Positions 7,943 to 16,362 of a DNA stretch of 64,000 nucleotides are shown here, one piece after another. The first letter of the stretch is position 1. The number at the start of each line of letters is the position of its first letter. A program made the position numbers and the translations under genes. The notes below the pieces were generated by a model. It did not search any database, was not told the origin of the DNA, and saw only the letters and a list, made by a program, of their open reading frames with translations. This DNA is from Polyangiaceae bacterium (GTDB lineage Bacteria > Myxococcota_A > Polyangia > Polyangiales > Polyangiaceae). The stretch lies in the NCBI GenBank assembly GCA_023150915.1, contig JAKLKA010000015.1:1-64000 (forward strand). Reading direction: 5' to 3'.

Positions 7943-10048
7943 GTGCTGCCGCGTCTCGCCTGGGTGCTGGTGATGGTTTCGCTCGTCGTGGTGGGCTGCG
8001 GCCCCTCTGGGCAAGACGCGCCCCGCCGCGCCCGCGCCCAGCTCTCGGGTGACTCGCCGCTGGTCACGCACTTTCGCGCTGCCGAGAAAGAGAGCGGTGT
8101 TCCCGCCGAGCTCTTGGCGACCGTCGCCTTCGTCCAGACTCGGCTCAGCATGAACCTTGGCGCCCAGGTCGACTCGCACGACTCGGACCACGGGCACGCG
8201 CCGCGCGAGTGGGGCGTGATGGCCATCGGCACCGGTGGCCTCACGACCGTGGACGCCGCGGCCCTGCTCTCGGGCACCACCGTCGAGCGCGTGAAGACCG
8301 AAGCACACGCCAACATCTCGGCGGCCGCTGCGCTGATCCGCACCTCGGGTCACGCACGGGGTGTCGGCGCGGGTGATGATCTGGTCGCGTGGGCGCCGGT
8401 CCTCGAGGCGTACGGCGGCGACACCTTGGTTCGCGAGGTGCGCGCGCTCTTGGTGAGCGGCTGGAGGGGCCACGACGATCAGGGCTTCGAAGTCGTGGTC
8501 GGCGGCGTCGGCCTGGGCGACGACGAGCTCGGTGCCGTGCAGCAAGGCCTGGGCTTTCCCGGTGCCGTCTGGAGCCCTGCCTACTCGGGCAACTACACCA
8601 ACGCCTCGCGAGGCGCGGCGCAGATCAACTACGTGGTGATCCACACCACCCAGGGCAGCTACGCCGGGGCCATTTCGTGGTTCAAGAACTCGTCGTCCAA
8701 CGTGTCGTCGCACTACGTCATTCGCTCGAGCGACGGGCAGGTCACGCAGATGGTGGACGACGCCGACATCGCCTGGCACGACGGCTGCTTCAACACCAAC
8801 AGCATCGGGATCGAGCACGAGGGTTTCGTGGCCGATCCGGGCAAGTGGTACACCGAGGCGATGTACAAGTCGTCGGCCAAGCTGACGCGCTGGCTCTGCG
8901 ATCAGTACGGGGTCCCCAAGGATCGCAAGCACATCATGGGTCACGGTGAGACGCCGGACTGCTCGGACCACACCGACCCGGGCAGCGGCTGGAACTGGAC
9001 GCACTACATGGACCTGGTGGTCAATGGCGAGTGCACGCCGAAGACCGAGGTCTGCAACGGCAAGGACGACGACTGTGACGGCAAGGCCGACGAAGGCGAC
9101 GTCTGCAACAAGCCACCGAAGGGCCACATCGACGAGGCGAGCTGCGACGCCATCCGCGGCTGGGCCCAGGATCCCGACGCCGCGCAGAAGTCGATCGACG
9201 TCCACCTCTACTTTGGCGGCCCCGCGGGGTCGGGCGCACCCGGCGTGCCGCTCACCGCCAACCTGAAGCGCGACGACCTGTGCACCGCCATCGGGTCGTG
9301 CAACCACGCATTCGACGTCTTGCCGCCGCTTTCGTTGTTCGACGGCAAGCCGCACGCCGTGCACGCTTACGGCATCGACAGCGCCGGCGGCGACAACGCT
9401 CAGCTCGGCGGCAGCCCCATGAGCTTGAGCTGCGCCGCGGCCGTGCCCCAGGGGGTGCGCCGGCACGTGGTGGATCCGGCCAGCCTCGAAGCGTGGAAGC
9501 TCGATCTGTTCTGGGACGCGCTGCCCCTGTCGGACGCGCAGATCGCCACGCTCGACGAAGCCGAGGCCTGGCCGGCCGCGCCGAAGCTGATCCAGGCGGA
9601 TGACGGCTCGCCGGAGGTCTGGCTGGTGGACGGCACGTGGCGGCGTCACGTGCCCAGCGCCGAAGCCATGGCGACCTGGTCACTGTCGTTCGACGCCGTG
9701 AAGCAGGTGCCGGCCTCCGAGGTGGCTGCGCTGTACGAGGGCCCCAAGCTGCGCGCTCGCCCGGTGCTGGTCAAGAACGCCGCCGGCAAGGTCGACATGA
9801 TCGACGACGCGATGCCGGCCCCTGGAAAAGCTGCCGCCATGCCCACGCCCGGCGAGCAGGGCTGGGGCGGCAGTGGCGGGGTGTCGCCGAAGCCGGGTGG
9901 CTCGGCGGGCTCGAGCTCGGACCACGAGTCGAACGCCGACGAGCTGGGCGCGTCGTGCAGCACCCACCCGCGGCCGGCCTCCGGCGCGCCGGCCTGGGTG
10001 TTGCTCGCGGCGCTGAGCCTGCCCCTGGCCCGGCGCCGGCGCCGTTGA
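7943..10048 (+). CDS. Secreted N-acetylmuramoyl-L-alanine amidase lipoprotein with MYXO-CTERM-like tail
   Basis: 701 residues. Lipoprotein signal with VVGC (Cys19). A helical region (about 40-190) is followed by an Amidase_2 (peptidoglycan amide hydrolase) domain at about 205-355: YVVIHTTQGS, SSHYVIRSSDG, IGIEHEG and GHGETPDCSDHTDPG supply the zinc-ligand His and the catalytic pocket. Then comes a MopE-like Cys/Asp segment (CNGKDDDCDGKADEGD), a beta domain with GHIDEASCDAIRGWAQDPD, and a Gly/Ser linker. The C-terminus has Cys, one hydrophobic helix and RRRRR, as in MYXO-CTERM sorting signals. It should cleave peptide stems from glycan at the cell surface. Having both lipobox and C-terminal signal is notable. 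GTG start. Confidence 0.9.
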   Translation: MLPRLAWVLVMVSLVVVGCGPSGQDAPRRARAQLSGDSPLVTHFRAAEKESGVPAELLATVAFVQTRLSMNLGAQVDSHDSDHGHAPREWGVMAIGTGGLTTVDAAALLSGTTVERVKTEAHANISAAAALIRTSGHARGVGAGDDLVAWAPVLEAYGGDTLVREVRALLVSGWRGHDDQGFEVVVGGVGLGDDELGAVQQGLGFPGAVWSPAYSGNYTNASRGAAQINYVVIHTTQGSYAGAISWFKNSSSNVSSHYVIRSSDGQVTQMVDDADIAWHDGCFNTNSIGIEHEGFVADPGKWYTEAMYKSSAKLTRWLCDQYGVPKDRKHIMGHGETPDCSDHTDPGSGWNWTHYMDLVVNGECTPKTEVCNGKDDDCDGKADEGDVCNKPPKGHIDEASCDAIRGWAQDPDAAQKSIDVHLYFGGPAGSGAPGVPLTANLKRDDLCTAIGSCNHAFDVLPPLSLFDGKPHAVHAYGIDSAGGDNAQLGGSPMSLSCAAAVPQGVRRHVVDPASLEAWKLDLFWDALPLSDAQIATLDEAEAWPAAPKLIQADDGSPEVWLVDGTWRRHVPSAEAMATWSLSFDAVKQVPASEVAALYEGPKLRARPVLVKNAAGKVDMIDDAMPAPGKAAAMPTPGEQGWGGSGGVSPKPGGSAGSSSDHESNADELGASCSTHPRPASGAPAWVLLAALSLPLARRRRR

Positions 10049-10072
10049 ATCGACCCGTCGCACGAAGTCCGC

Positions 10073-10078
10073 TACGCT
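10073..10078 (+). promoter_or_regulatory. Putative -10 box (TACGCT), leaderless promoter
   Basis: TACGCT ends 7 bases before the GTG start at 10086. No ribosome binding site lies between them. Confidence 0.45.
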
Positions 10079-10085
10079 CAGGCGC

Positions 10086-10937
10086 GTGCGTCGACTCTTC
10101 GCTCTCACCCTGACCGCGGCGGTGCTCTCGATCTCGCCTGCTGCGCGCGCCGACAGCACCAAGCAAGCGTGCGTGCAGGCGTACGTGGACGCTCAGCGTC
10201 TGCGCAAGGCGGACAAGCTGACCGAGGCCCGACAGAAGCTCGAGCTCTGCGCCGACGATGCCTGCCCCGCAACGGTGAAGAAGGACTGCAAGCCGTGGCT
10301 CGAGGAAAACGAGCGTGATCAGCCGACGCTCGCGTTTTCTGCGCTGGACCTGGCGGGGAAGAAGACCACCACGGTGCGGGTGATCGTCGATGGGGCCAAG
10401 CTCGGGGATCAGCTGCCCAGCGGCCCGCTGAAGGTGGACCCCGGTGCGCACACGATCCGCTTCGAAGCCGAGGGGCTCGAGCCGATCGAGATCGAAGTGG
10501 CGCTCCAGAAGGGTGAAAAGGCTCGCGAGGTGCTGGCCGACTTCTCGAAGCAGAAGAAGGCCGCAGAGCCCGCTGCGCCCGAGGGCCCCGCCCCTGCCGC
10601 AGCGGAGACCGCAGGCCGCAAGACCCCGGTGCTGGTCTACGTGCTCGGTGGGGTGGGGGTGCTCGGGCTGGCGTCGTTCGCCTACTTCGGCTCGACCGGG
10701 AAGAGCGAAGAAGACGACCTGGCCGACAGCTGCGCTCCGGGGTGCGACCCCGCCGACGTGGACGCCGCCCATCGGAAGATGCTGATTGCCGACATCTCGC
10801 TCGGGGTCTCGGCGGTGGCGTTCGGCGCTGCGGCGTACGTGTTCTTCACGCGCCCGGCGAAGACCGAGAGCGCCACGCGGCTGGGGGTCACGGCGTTGCC
10901 GGGGGGGGGCGGGGCTTTCGTGCGCGGTGCGTTCTAG
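10086..10937 (+). CDS. PEGA-like protein with two membrane helices
   Basis: 283 residues. A Sec signal (cleavage near ARA-DS) is followed by a helical Cys-containing region (about 25-75) and a PEGA-like beta unit (about 85-150; GPLKVDPGAHTIRFEAEG) of the kind found on many myxobacterial surface proteins. Two hydrophobic helices (about 181-201 and 238-258) flank a loop with two Cys (CAPGC). It is probably an envelope protein facing the periplasm. It converges with the kinase gene and overlaps it by 4 bases. Exact role unknown. Confidence 0.85.
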   Translation: MRRLFALTLTAAVLSISPAARADSTKQACVQAYVDAQRLRKADKLTEARQKLELCADDACPATVKKDCKPWLEENERDQPTLAFSALDLAGKKTTTVRVIVDGAKLGDQLPSGPLKVDPGAHTIRFEAEGLEPIEIEVALQKGEKAREVLADFSKQKKAAEPAAPEGPAPAAAETAGRKTPVLVYVLGGVGVLGLASFAYFGSTGKSEEDDLADSCAPGCDPADVDAAHRKMLIADISLGVSAVAFGAAAYVFFTRPAKTESATRLGVTALPGGGGAFVRGAF

Positions 10938-12472
10938 AGGCACTCCGGCTTCGGGATCCGCGTGCCGTCTTTGTCGAGCGTGTAGGGCGGGTTGCAGTTG
11001 CCCTTGGGCGCGACGGGTTGGACCTTGGTCGCCGCCGGCTTCTTCTCAGCCGGCTTGGGCGCGGGCGCCACGCTTGCCGAGGGTGGCGGTGCTGGCGCGG
11101 GGGCGGGTTCGGGCTGGGGGGCGGCCGCAGGCGCGTGGGGCTCGGGTGCCGCGCTGACCGTGGGCAGTGACGGCTCCGAGAGCGACTCGATGCTCGACCC
11201 GCTCTCGACGGGACGGGCGGCACGTCGGGCCAGCAAGAACCCACCCAAGATCACCAGGAAGCCCAGCACCCCCGCGACACCCCCGAGGATCCACATCAGC
11301 TGGCGCCGATCGCGCTGTGCCGGTGGCAGCGTGCGGCCGCGCGCGACCGAGATGCTCGACAGGTTCGAGTTGCCGCTTGCCTCTTCGCGCGGCAACTGCT
11401 GCGGCATGGGCTGGGTCGGCGCCAGCGCGGGCGGCGCAATGCCCGGGGACGAGATCGCGCTCGGGTCCGGGTTGCCCACCAGCGCGACGACCGCTGAATG
11501 GCTCTCGAGCTCGCGCACTTGATCGGCGCGGCGGGCCAGCGACTCGGCCGCCAGCTCGCGCACCCAGCGGCCCAGCTCGCGCTGGGTCGGACGCTCGCGA
11601 GACACCTGCTCGAGCGCTTCGGCCATGTCGAGCGCGGTCGCGTAGCGGTCGTCCATGTTCCTGGCCAGGCCTTTGAGCACGATGGCGTCGAGCTCGGCAG
11701 ACAGCTCGGGCTGGAAGCTGCTCGGAGCCGGGACCTCGGCGGTGAGCACCTTGCCGAAGGTTGCGGCGTCGTTCTCGGACTGGAACAGGCGCCGGGCCGT
11801 GAGCAGCTCCCAGAGCACGATGCTGGCGGCGAACACGTCGGTGCGCCGATCGACCGCCTCGCCCTTCAGTTGCTCGGGCGCCATGTACGACAGCTTGCCC
11901 TTGAGTTGCCCGTCGCGTGTGGTCTGCAAGCGCCCCACGGCCTTGGCGACGCCGAAGTCCACCACCCGACCGCTGCCGTCGATGTCCAGCAAGATGTTCT
12001 GCGGTGAGATGTCGCGGTGCACGATGCCCAGGGGCTCGCCCCGCTCTCCCTTTGCCTCGTGCGCCCCGTGCAGGCCGTAGAGCACGTTGGTCATCAGCGC
12101 GATCGAGTTCTTGATCGGCACCCACTCGCCGCGCCCTTTGGCCACACGGATGAGGCGCGCGAGGGACTCGCCCTCGACGTAGTCCATGACGATGAAGAGC
12201 TCACCGTCCAGAGCCACCACGTCGAGCGTCGAGACCACGTTGGGGTGGCGAATCCGCGCCGCGACCCGGGCCTCGTCGAGGAACATGCTGACGAACTCGG
12301 GGTCTTTGGCGAACTGGGCGTGCAAGCGCTTGATGGCCACGGTGCGCGAGAACCCCGCCGGGCCGAGCAAGCGCCCGAGATGGACGGTGGCCATGCCGCC
12401 CGCAGCGATCTCTTGGTGGAGCGCGTAGCGGCCGATGATTCGGATGGGCTCGACGGTCGGGCTTTCCGTCAC
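10934..12472 (-). CDS. Membrane Ser/Thr protein kinase (PknB-like)
   Basis: 512 residues. The kinase domain (about 14-290) is complete: Gly loop IAAGGMATV (22-30), Lys48 in AIKRL, HRDISPQN (152-159), DFG (172-174), SYMAPEQL. HRDxSPQN is the usual form in myxobacterial kinases. A Pro-rich linker precedes one membrane helix (392-414), and the last 95 residues form an Ala/Pro tail outside the membrane ending with two Cys that may make a disulfide. The layout suits a receptor kinase, with no recognisable sensor domain. The GTG start sits 9 bases after a TAGGCT box. Confidence 0.93.
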   Translation of the reverse strand: MTESPTVEPIRIIGRYALHQEIAAGGMATVHLGRLLGPAGFSRTVAIKRLHAQFAKDPEFVSMFLDEARVAARIRHPNVVSTLDVVALDGELFIVMDYVEGESLARLIRVAKGRGEWVPIKNSIALMTNVLYGLHGAHEAKGERGEPLGIVHRDISPQNILLDIDGSGRVVDFGVAKAVGRLQTTRDGQLKGKLSYMAPEQLKGEAVDRRTDVFAASIVLWELLTARRLFQSENDAATFGKVLTAEVPAPSSFQPELSAELDAIVLKGLARNMDDRYATALDMAEALEQVSRERPTQRELGRWVRELAAESLARRADQVRELESHSAVVALVGNPDPSAISSPGIAPPALAPTQPMPQQLPREEASGNSNLSSISVARGRTLPPAQRDRRQLMWILGGVAGVLGFLVILGGFLLARRAARPVESGSSIESLSEPSLPTVSAAPEPHAPAAAPQPEPAPAPAPPPSASVAPAPKPAEKKPAATKVQPVAPKGNCNPPYTLDKDGTRIPKPECL

Positions 12473-12481
12473 GGATCCCGA

Positions 12482-12487
12482 AGCCTA
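12482..12487 (-). promoter_or_regulatory. Putative -10 box (TAGGCT) of the kinase gene
   Basis: TAGGCT on the minus strand ends 9 bases before the GTG at 12472. It is the same hexamer as before the gene at 3244. Confidence 0.4.
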
Positions 12488-12524
12488 TCACGCGGCTTTG
12501 CCGGACCCAGAATCCGCGGGGCAC

Positions 12525-14699
12525 TCAGCGCGGGACGCGCTTCATTCCAGCGGAATCGATCCAGTAGACGTGGGTACCGTCGACCTCGAGGCACGAGACG
12601 TTGGTCAGTGAATCCGCGAGCTTGGTCGGGGTGCCCCCGGTCTTGAGGCCCTTCCACAGGCCGCCGCTGGCCTTCGACGCCCAGAACAACTCGGTGCCGT
12701 CCTGCGCCAGGGCGTACGGACTCTGAAGGCCGCTGAACACGGTCGTCACCCCCGTGCTCGGCTTGCTCGCGCGGCGGATGGCGCCGTCGGTGGTCGCCGT
12801 CCAGAACACGTAGGTCGCGTCGACCTTCACGAAGCTCGGCTCGCCCTGCGCCGTCGCGACCTTCTGCACGTTCGGAACGGTGCTGGACGAATACCGCACT
12901 TCGCCGAGCGAGGGCATCGTCCAGAACACCAGGCCGGGACTCGAGTCGTAGCGCAGCCCGAAGGTGCCCGGCGAGGGGTCGAAGACTTGGACGGGCCCGC
13001 CCCCCGCGTCGACCTTCAGCAATCCGGCAGAGGCCGTGAAGAACACGTCGTTGCCGTTCGAGTCGAGTTGCTTGCCGCCCTGGCCGGCACCCAGCAAGGT
13101 GGCCGCACCGCCTCCGGAAAGCACCCGTTTCGCGCCGGTGTCCGCGTCGGTGAAGAAAGTGTAGGTGGTGACCACGTCGACGGAGGTGGCGTTCTGATTC
13201 GCGACGATCGTGGTCACGGCCTTGGTCGACTTGTTGACCCGGTACACCCCACCGCCGGCGCCTCCCCGGGTGAAGACCAAGCTCGTCGCCGACGAGTCCC
13301 GATCGACGCTGGTCAGATTGGGTCCGGGCACGACCAGATCGGGCAGACAGAAGCCGCCGGCGCAGGTCGTGCCGCCGCACGAGTGGCCGCACTGCCCGCA
13401 GTTCGTGGGGCTGGTGGCGACGTTGGTCTCGCACGAGCCGTTGCCGTCGCAGTCAGCCGTTCCCGTGGCGCAGTTGAAGGTGCAGGTGCCGCTCGCGCAG
13501 CCGGCCTGCGTGCCCGGAGGCGCCTTCGTGGTGCAGTCGTTGCTGCAGCTTCCGCAGTGCAGGGGGTCGTTCGAGAGCTGCGACTCGCAGCCGTCGGTCG
13601 CGGAAGCGTTGCAGTTCCCGAAGCCCGCGCTGCAGAAGAGCTGGCAGCCGGTCGCGATGCAGGTGGCGGCCGAGACGTTCTGCCCGCCCGAGCACTGGTC
13701 TCCGCAGCTCTTGCAGTTGGTGGTGGTGCCCAGCTGGGTTTCGCAGCCGTTGGCCGCGATTCCGTCGCAGTTGCCCCAGTTCGCCTTGCAGCTCGCCACG
13801 GCGCACTTGCCCGCGCCACAGGCCGCGTTGGCGTTGGCCAGGGCGCACGGGTTCTTGCAGAAGCCACAGTGCACCGGTGAGGTGTCGGTGTTGGTCTCGC
13901 AGTCTCCGGGGTTGGTGTCGCAGTCTGCCATCGGCGCGGTGCACGACGAGACGACGCACTTGCCCGCCTGGCAGACCTGCCCGGTGGTGCACTTGGTGCC
14001 GCACTTGCCGCAGTTGTTCGGGTCGGTCTGGGCGTTGGACTCGCAACCCGTCTCGGGTAGGCCATCGCAGTCGGCGAAGCCTCCGGTGCACGCCGTCAAC
14101 TTGCAGCCGTCGGTTTCACAGCTGGTCGTTGCGTTGGGCAGCGTGCAGGTGGCGCCGCAGTTCACGCAGTTGGTGGCGGTGTTGAGCGGCGTCTCGCAGC
14201 CGTTGCTCGGGATGCCGTCGCAGCTCGCGAAGCCGGCGTTGCATTCGTCGATCTGGCAACCCTGGTCGCAGGTGGGCTTCGCGTTCGCCAGGGCGCACGG
14301 GTAATCGCAGTAGCCACAGTGGTCGATCGAGGTCGAGGTATCGGTCTCGCAGCTGCCGTCGCCGTCGCAGTCGGCCATCGGCGAGCTGCAGTTCGACACG
14401 CCGCACGTGCCGTCGGTGCAGGTCGGCGTCTTTCCGTCGGTGCTCGGACACGCCTTCCCGCAAGCGCCGCAGTTCTTCGGATCCTTGGCGATCACCGTCT
14501 CGCAGCCGTTGGCCCCGACGTCGTCGCAGTCCAGGGTGCCCGCCGAGCAGTTGCCCGCGCCGCCGCCCCCGTCGGCCCCGCCTGCGCCGCCGCCGTGCTG
14601 GCCCGACAGCTCGTCGGCGTCTCGGGCCCCCAAGGTGCAGGCGCCGACCAAGAACCCCGCGACCAGCGAGGCCCTGACCCAAGCTCGAATCGAAGACAC
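12525..14699 (-). CDS. Cys-rich repeat lipoprotein with C-terminal beta-propeller-like region
   Basis: About 724 residues. Lipobox LVGAC follows a short signal; then a Gly/Asp linker. The middle (about 50-460) is a run of Cys-rich units of roughly 45 residues built on ADCDG..CET and NCGxCGxxC, typical of Polyangia surface lipoproteins. The last 260 residues lack Cys and repeat short YVFWTATTDG / ELFWASKASGG strands, suggesting a beta-propeller with about six blades. Likely a surface-exposed binding protein. GTG 14699 was chosen because it gives a normal signal length and has a TAGTCT box 8 bases upstream; the frame also stays open to an upstream GTG at 14753. Confidence 0.85.
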   Translation of the reverse strand: MSSIRAWVRASLVAGFLVGACTLGARDADELSGQHGGGAGGADGGGGAGNCSAGTLDCDDVGANGCETVIAKDPKNCGACGKACPSTDGKTPTCTDGTCGVSNCSSPMADCDGDGSCETDTSTSIDHCGYCDYPCALANAKPTCDQGCQIDECNAGFASCDGIPSNGCETPLNTATNCVNCGATCTLPNATTSCETDGCKLTACTGGFADCDGLPETGCESNAQTDPNNCGKCGTKCTTGQVCQAGKCVVSSCTAPMADCDTNPGDCETNTDTSPVHCGFCKNPCALANANAACGAGKCAVASCKANWGNCDGIAANGCETQLGTTTNCKSCGDQCSGGQNVSAATCIATGCQLFCSAGFGNCNASATDGCESQLSNDPLHCGSCSNDCTTKAPPGTQAGCASGTCTFNCATGTADCDGNGSCETNVATSPTNCGQCGHSCGGTTCAGGFCLPDLVVPGPNLTSVDRDSSATSLVFTRGGAGGGVYRVNKSTKAVTTIVANQNATSVDVVTTYTFFTDADTGAKRVLSGGGAATLLGAGQGGKQLDSNGNDVFFTASAGLLKVDAGGGPVQVFDPSPGTFGLRYDSSPGLVFWTMPSLGEVRYSSSTVPNVQKVATAQGEPSFVKVDATYVFWTATTDGAIRRASKPSTGVTTVFSGLQSPYALAQDGTELFWASKASGGLWKGLKTGGTPTKLADSLTNVSCLEVDGTHVYWIDSAGMKRVPR

Positions 14700-14707
14700 C
14701 AGGAGCG

Positions 14708-14713
14708 AGACTA
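14708..14713 (-). promoter_or_regulatory. Putative -10 box (TAGTCT) of the Cys-rich lipoprotein
   Basis: TAGTCT ends 8 bases before GTG 14699 and supports that start over the longer one. The same hexamer precedes the other Cys-rich lipoprotein gene (GTG 57382). Confidence 0.4.
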
Positions 14714-14867
14714 GCAGCCTCGGCTCAGGGCGGTCAGGTGCCTGGGGTGCCACCTCGGCTTACACGTTCACGCGCCTCGTGTGACGGCGTGTTCACCCCC
14801 GCCGGGCTTTTCCCCCGTTGTGGGCCATTTCGCGCTGGTACGAATGCTGCTGTGATGGGGCGATCCC

Positions 14868-15662
14868 ATGCGCGCTCCTCTCTTCGTGTCGTTGCTGGTG
14901 CTCAGCTCTGTCGCCCACGCTCAGCCCGAGGCGGCGCCACCCCCGCCTCCGCCCCCACCGCCTGCGTCGCCTCCACCGACGCCTCCGCCCCCACCGCCCG
15001 GCCCGTCGCCGGCGCCCGCGCCCAGCGCCGAAGCGCCTCCCCAGAAACCACCGACTTTCGCCCGGCAGCCGGTCGAGCTGCACCTGTTGCTCGGCTACGG
15101 CAACGCGGTGTGTGACAACGACAAGCCCGACAGCGACTGCCCGGTGGATGGCGGGGCGGCGTTTGCCCTCGGCGGCGGTTGGCGCTTTCACGACCACTGG
15201 TCCGTCGGGCTCGAGATCGCCGCCTGGAGCTTCAAGGTGCGCCAGTCGTGGCGCGGGCAGCTGCAAAGTGATGCAGACGAGGTGAAGTTCAGCTCGAGCT
15301 ACTTCGCCCCGTTCGTGCGCTGGTACTGGTTCGACCCCGGCACCATCAATCCTTACCTGCAGGCCGGGATCGGCTTCGGCGCCGTGACCGCCGAGGCCTC
15401 GAACAAGACCGACACCTATACCTACAGCGCGCGCGGAATGGTTTACCCGATAGCGCTCGGCGCCGAGTGGCAGGTCTCGAAGCTGTTCCGCATCGGCCCC
15501 CAGTTTGGTGCGTATCTGCACGTGTCGAACGAGATCTGCGAAGAGAGCTCGGGCGGCAGCGAGAAGTGCCACGACGTCGGCAAGGACGAAGACGGCAAAC
15601 GGGAGGGCATCGCCTTGCCCTGGCGGCTGGTCGCCGTGGGCACGTTCACGTTCGGCAGCTGA
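14868..15662 (+). CDS. Outer-membrane beta-barrel protein (OmpW/OmpA-barrel-like)
   Basis: 264 residues. Signal peptide cut near AHA-QP, then a long poly-Pro/Ala stretch (about 24-60) and a beta-barrel region of about 190 residues with alternating hydrophobic strands (VELHLLLGYG, FALGGGWRFHDHWSVGLEIAAW, FAPFVRWYWF, INPYLQAGIGFG) ending FTFGS with an aromatic near the end. Length suits an eight-stranded barrel. The Pro-rich spacer probably crosses the peptidoglycan layer or stays periplasmic. Function unknown. Converges with the lipoprotein gene at 15703. Confidence 0.82.
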   Translation: MRAPLFVSLLVLSSVAHAQPEAAPPPPPPPPPASPPPTPPPPPPGPSPAPAPSAEAPPQKPPTFARQPVELHLLLGYGNAVCDNDKPDSDCPVDGGAAFALGGGWRFHDHWSVGLEIAAWSFKVRQSWRGQLQSDADEVKFSSSYFAPFVRWYWFDPGTINPYLQAGIGFGAVTAEASNKTDTYTYSARGMVYPIALGAEWQVSKLFRIGPQFGAYLHVSNEICEESSGGSEKCHDVGKDEDGKREGIALPWRLVAVGTFTFGS

Positions 15663-15686
15663 GCGGCGGCGCCTGAGCACCGCCGC
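15663..15686. terminator. GC-rich hairpin between convergent genes
   Basis: A 7-bp perfect stem (15663-15669 against 15680-15686) with a 10-base loop lies directly after the stop of the barrel gene and before the stop of the opposing lipoprotein gene. No T-run. Confidence 0.4.
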
Positions 15687-15702
15687 CCGCTGCTGCCCCG
15701 GC

Positions 15703-16242
15703 TCACTTGGCCTTGAGCGTCTTGCAGGCCGTCAGGTGCTTCTCGGCGACTTCGACCGAGGGCACGCCGTCGAGGCCGGTGGTCTTGCAGAGATAGGCCT
15801 TGCCCCCGACCTCGACCAGCGTAAAGCCCATGTACCCCTTCTTGCCGTCGCTCTCGAACTGCAGCACGGCCCCGGAAGCGTCCTCTTTCTCCCACTTCTT
15901 GAAGGGGAAGAGGATGGTGTCCCCCTGATAGGTCTTCTTGACCTGGGCCAGCTTGCGCTCTTCCGGCGAGACGTTGAGCGACGCGCCGTCGCCGATGTCG
16001 ACCGTCACGCTCTTCTTGTCGTCCATCGACATGTCCATCGCGCCCATGCCCCCTGCCTTCACCTCGATCTCGAGCGGCAGCGGCGTGAGGGCCACTTTGA
16101 CCCGGTCGCCCGCGGCCGAGGCCGAGCTCGCCGACGCCGGGCTTGCAGTGCCCTCGCCTGCCTTGTCTCTCTCGATCTTCTTCCCCCCGATGCTGCAAGC
16201 GGCCAGAAACGCCAGAACCGGAAACCAAACGACGTGACGCAT
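15703..16242 (-). CDS. Hypothetical lipoprotein
   Basis: 179 residues. Lipoprotein signal with LAAC (Cys at about 15), an Ala/Ser linker, then a mixed alpha/beta domain of about 130 residues (VKVALTPLPLEIEVKAG, TILFPFKKWEKED, YLCKTTGLDG) with two Cys near the C-terminus that could form a disulfide. No family recognised. ATG 16242 was chosen because GGAGA lies 7 bases upstream. Its promoter region holds four CGGTCAAA repeats spaced about one helical turn apart. Confidence 0.82.
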   Translation of the reverse strand: MRHVVWFPVLAFLAACSIGGKKIERDKAGEGTASPASASSASAAGDRVKVALTPLPLEIEVKAGGMGAMDMSMDDKKSVTVDIGDGASLNVSPEERKLAQVKKTYQGDTILFPFKKWEKEDASGAVLQFESDGKKGYMGFTLVEVGGKAYLCKTTGLDGVPSVEVAEKHLTACKTLKAK

Positions 16243-16318
16243 GACGATTTCTCCTGTTTCGGGCCGGCCCGTCGCCGCCCGTTTCGCCCGCACCTACGCC
16301 CCGGCGGGCGTCGCTCTG

Positions 16319-16362
16319 CCGTCAAATGCCGGTCAAACCGCGGTCAAAGATCGGCGGTCAAA
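16319..16362. repeat. Four CGGTCAAA-type direct repeats, operator-like
   Basis: Copies start at 16319 (CCGTCAAA), 16330, 16341 and 16355 (CGGTCAAA), so the spacing is 11, 11 and 14 bases and sites lie on nearly one face of the helix. On the minus strand each reads TTTGACCG. They lie 77-120 bases upstream of the lipoprotein gene and run into the last codons of the kinase gene. A regulator binding cooperatively is the simplest reading. Confidence 0.45.

Noticed and set aside
12525-14699. Regular repeats that might be read as a CRISPR-like array
   Set aside because: Repeats are coding, vary in sequence and encode NCGxCGxxC units; no identical repeats with unique spacers.
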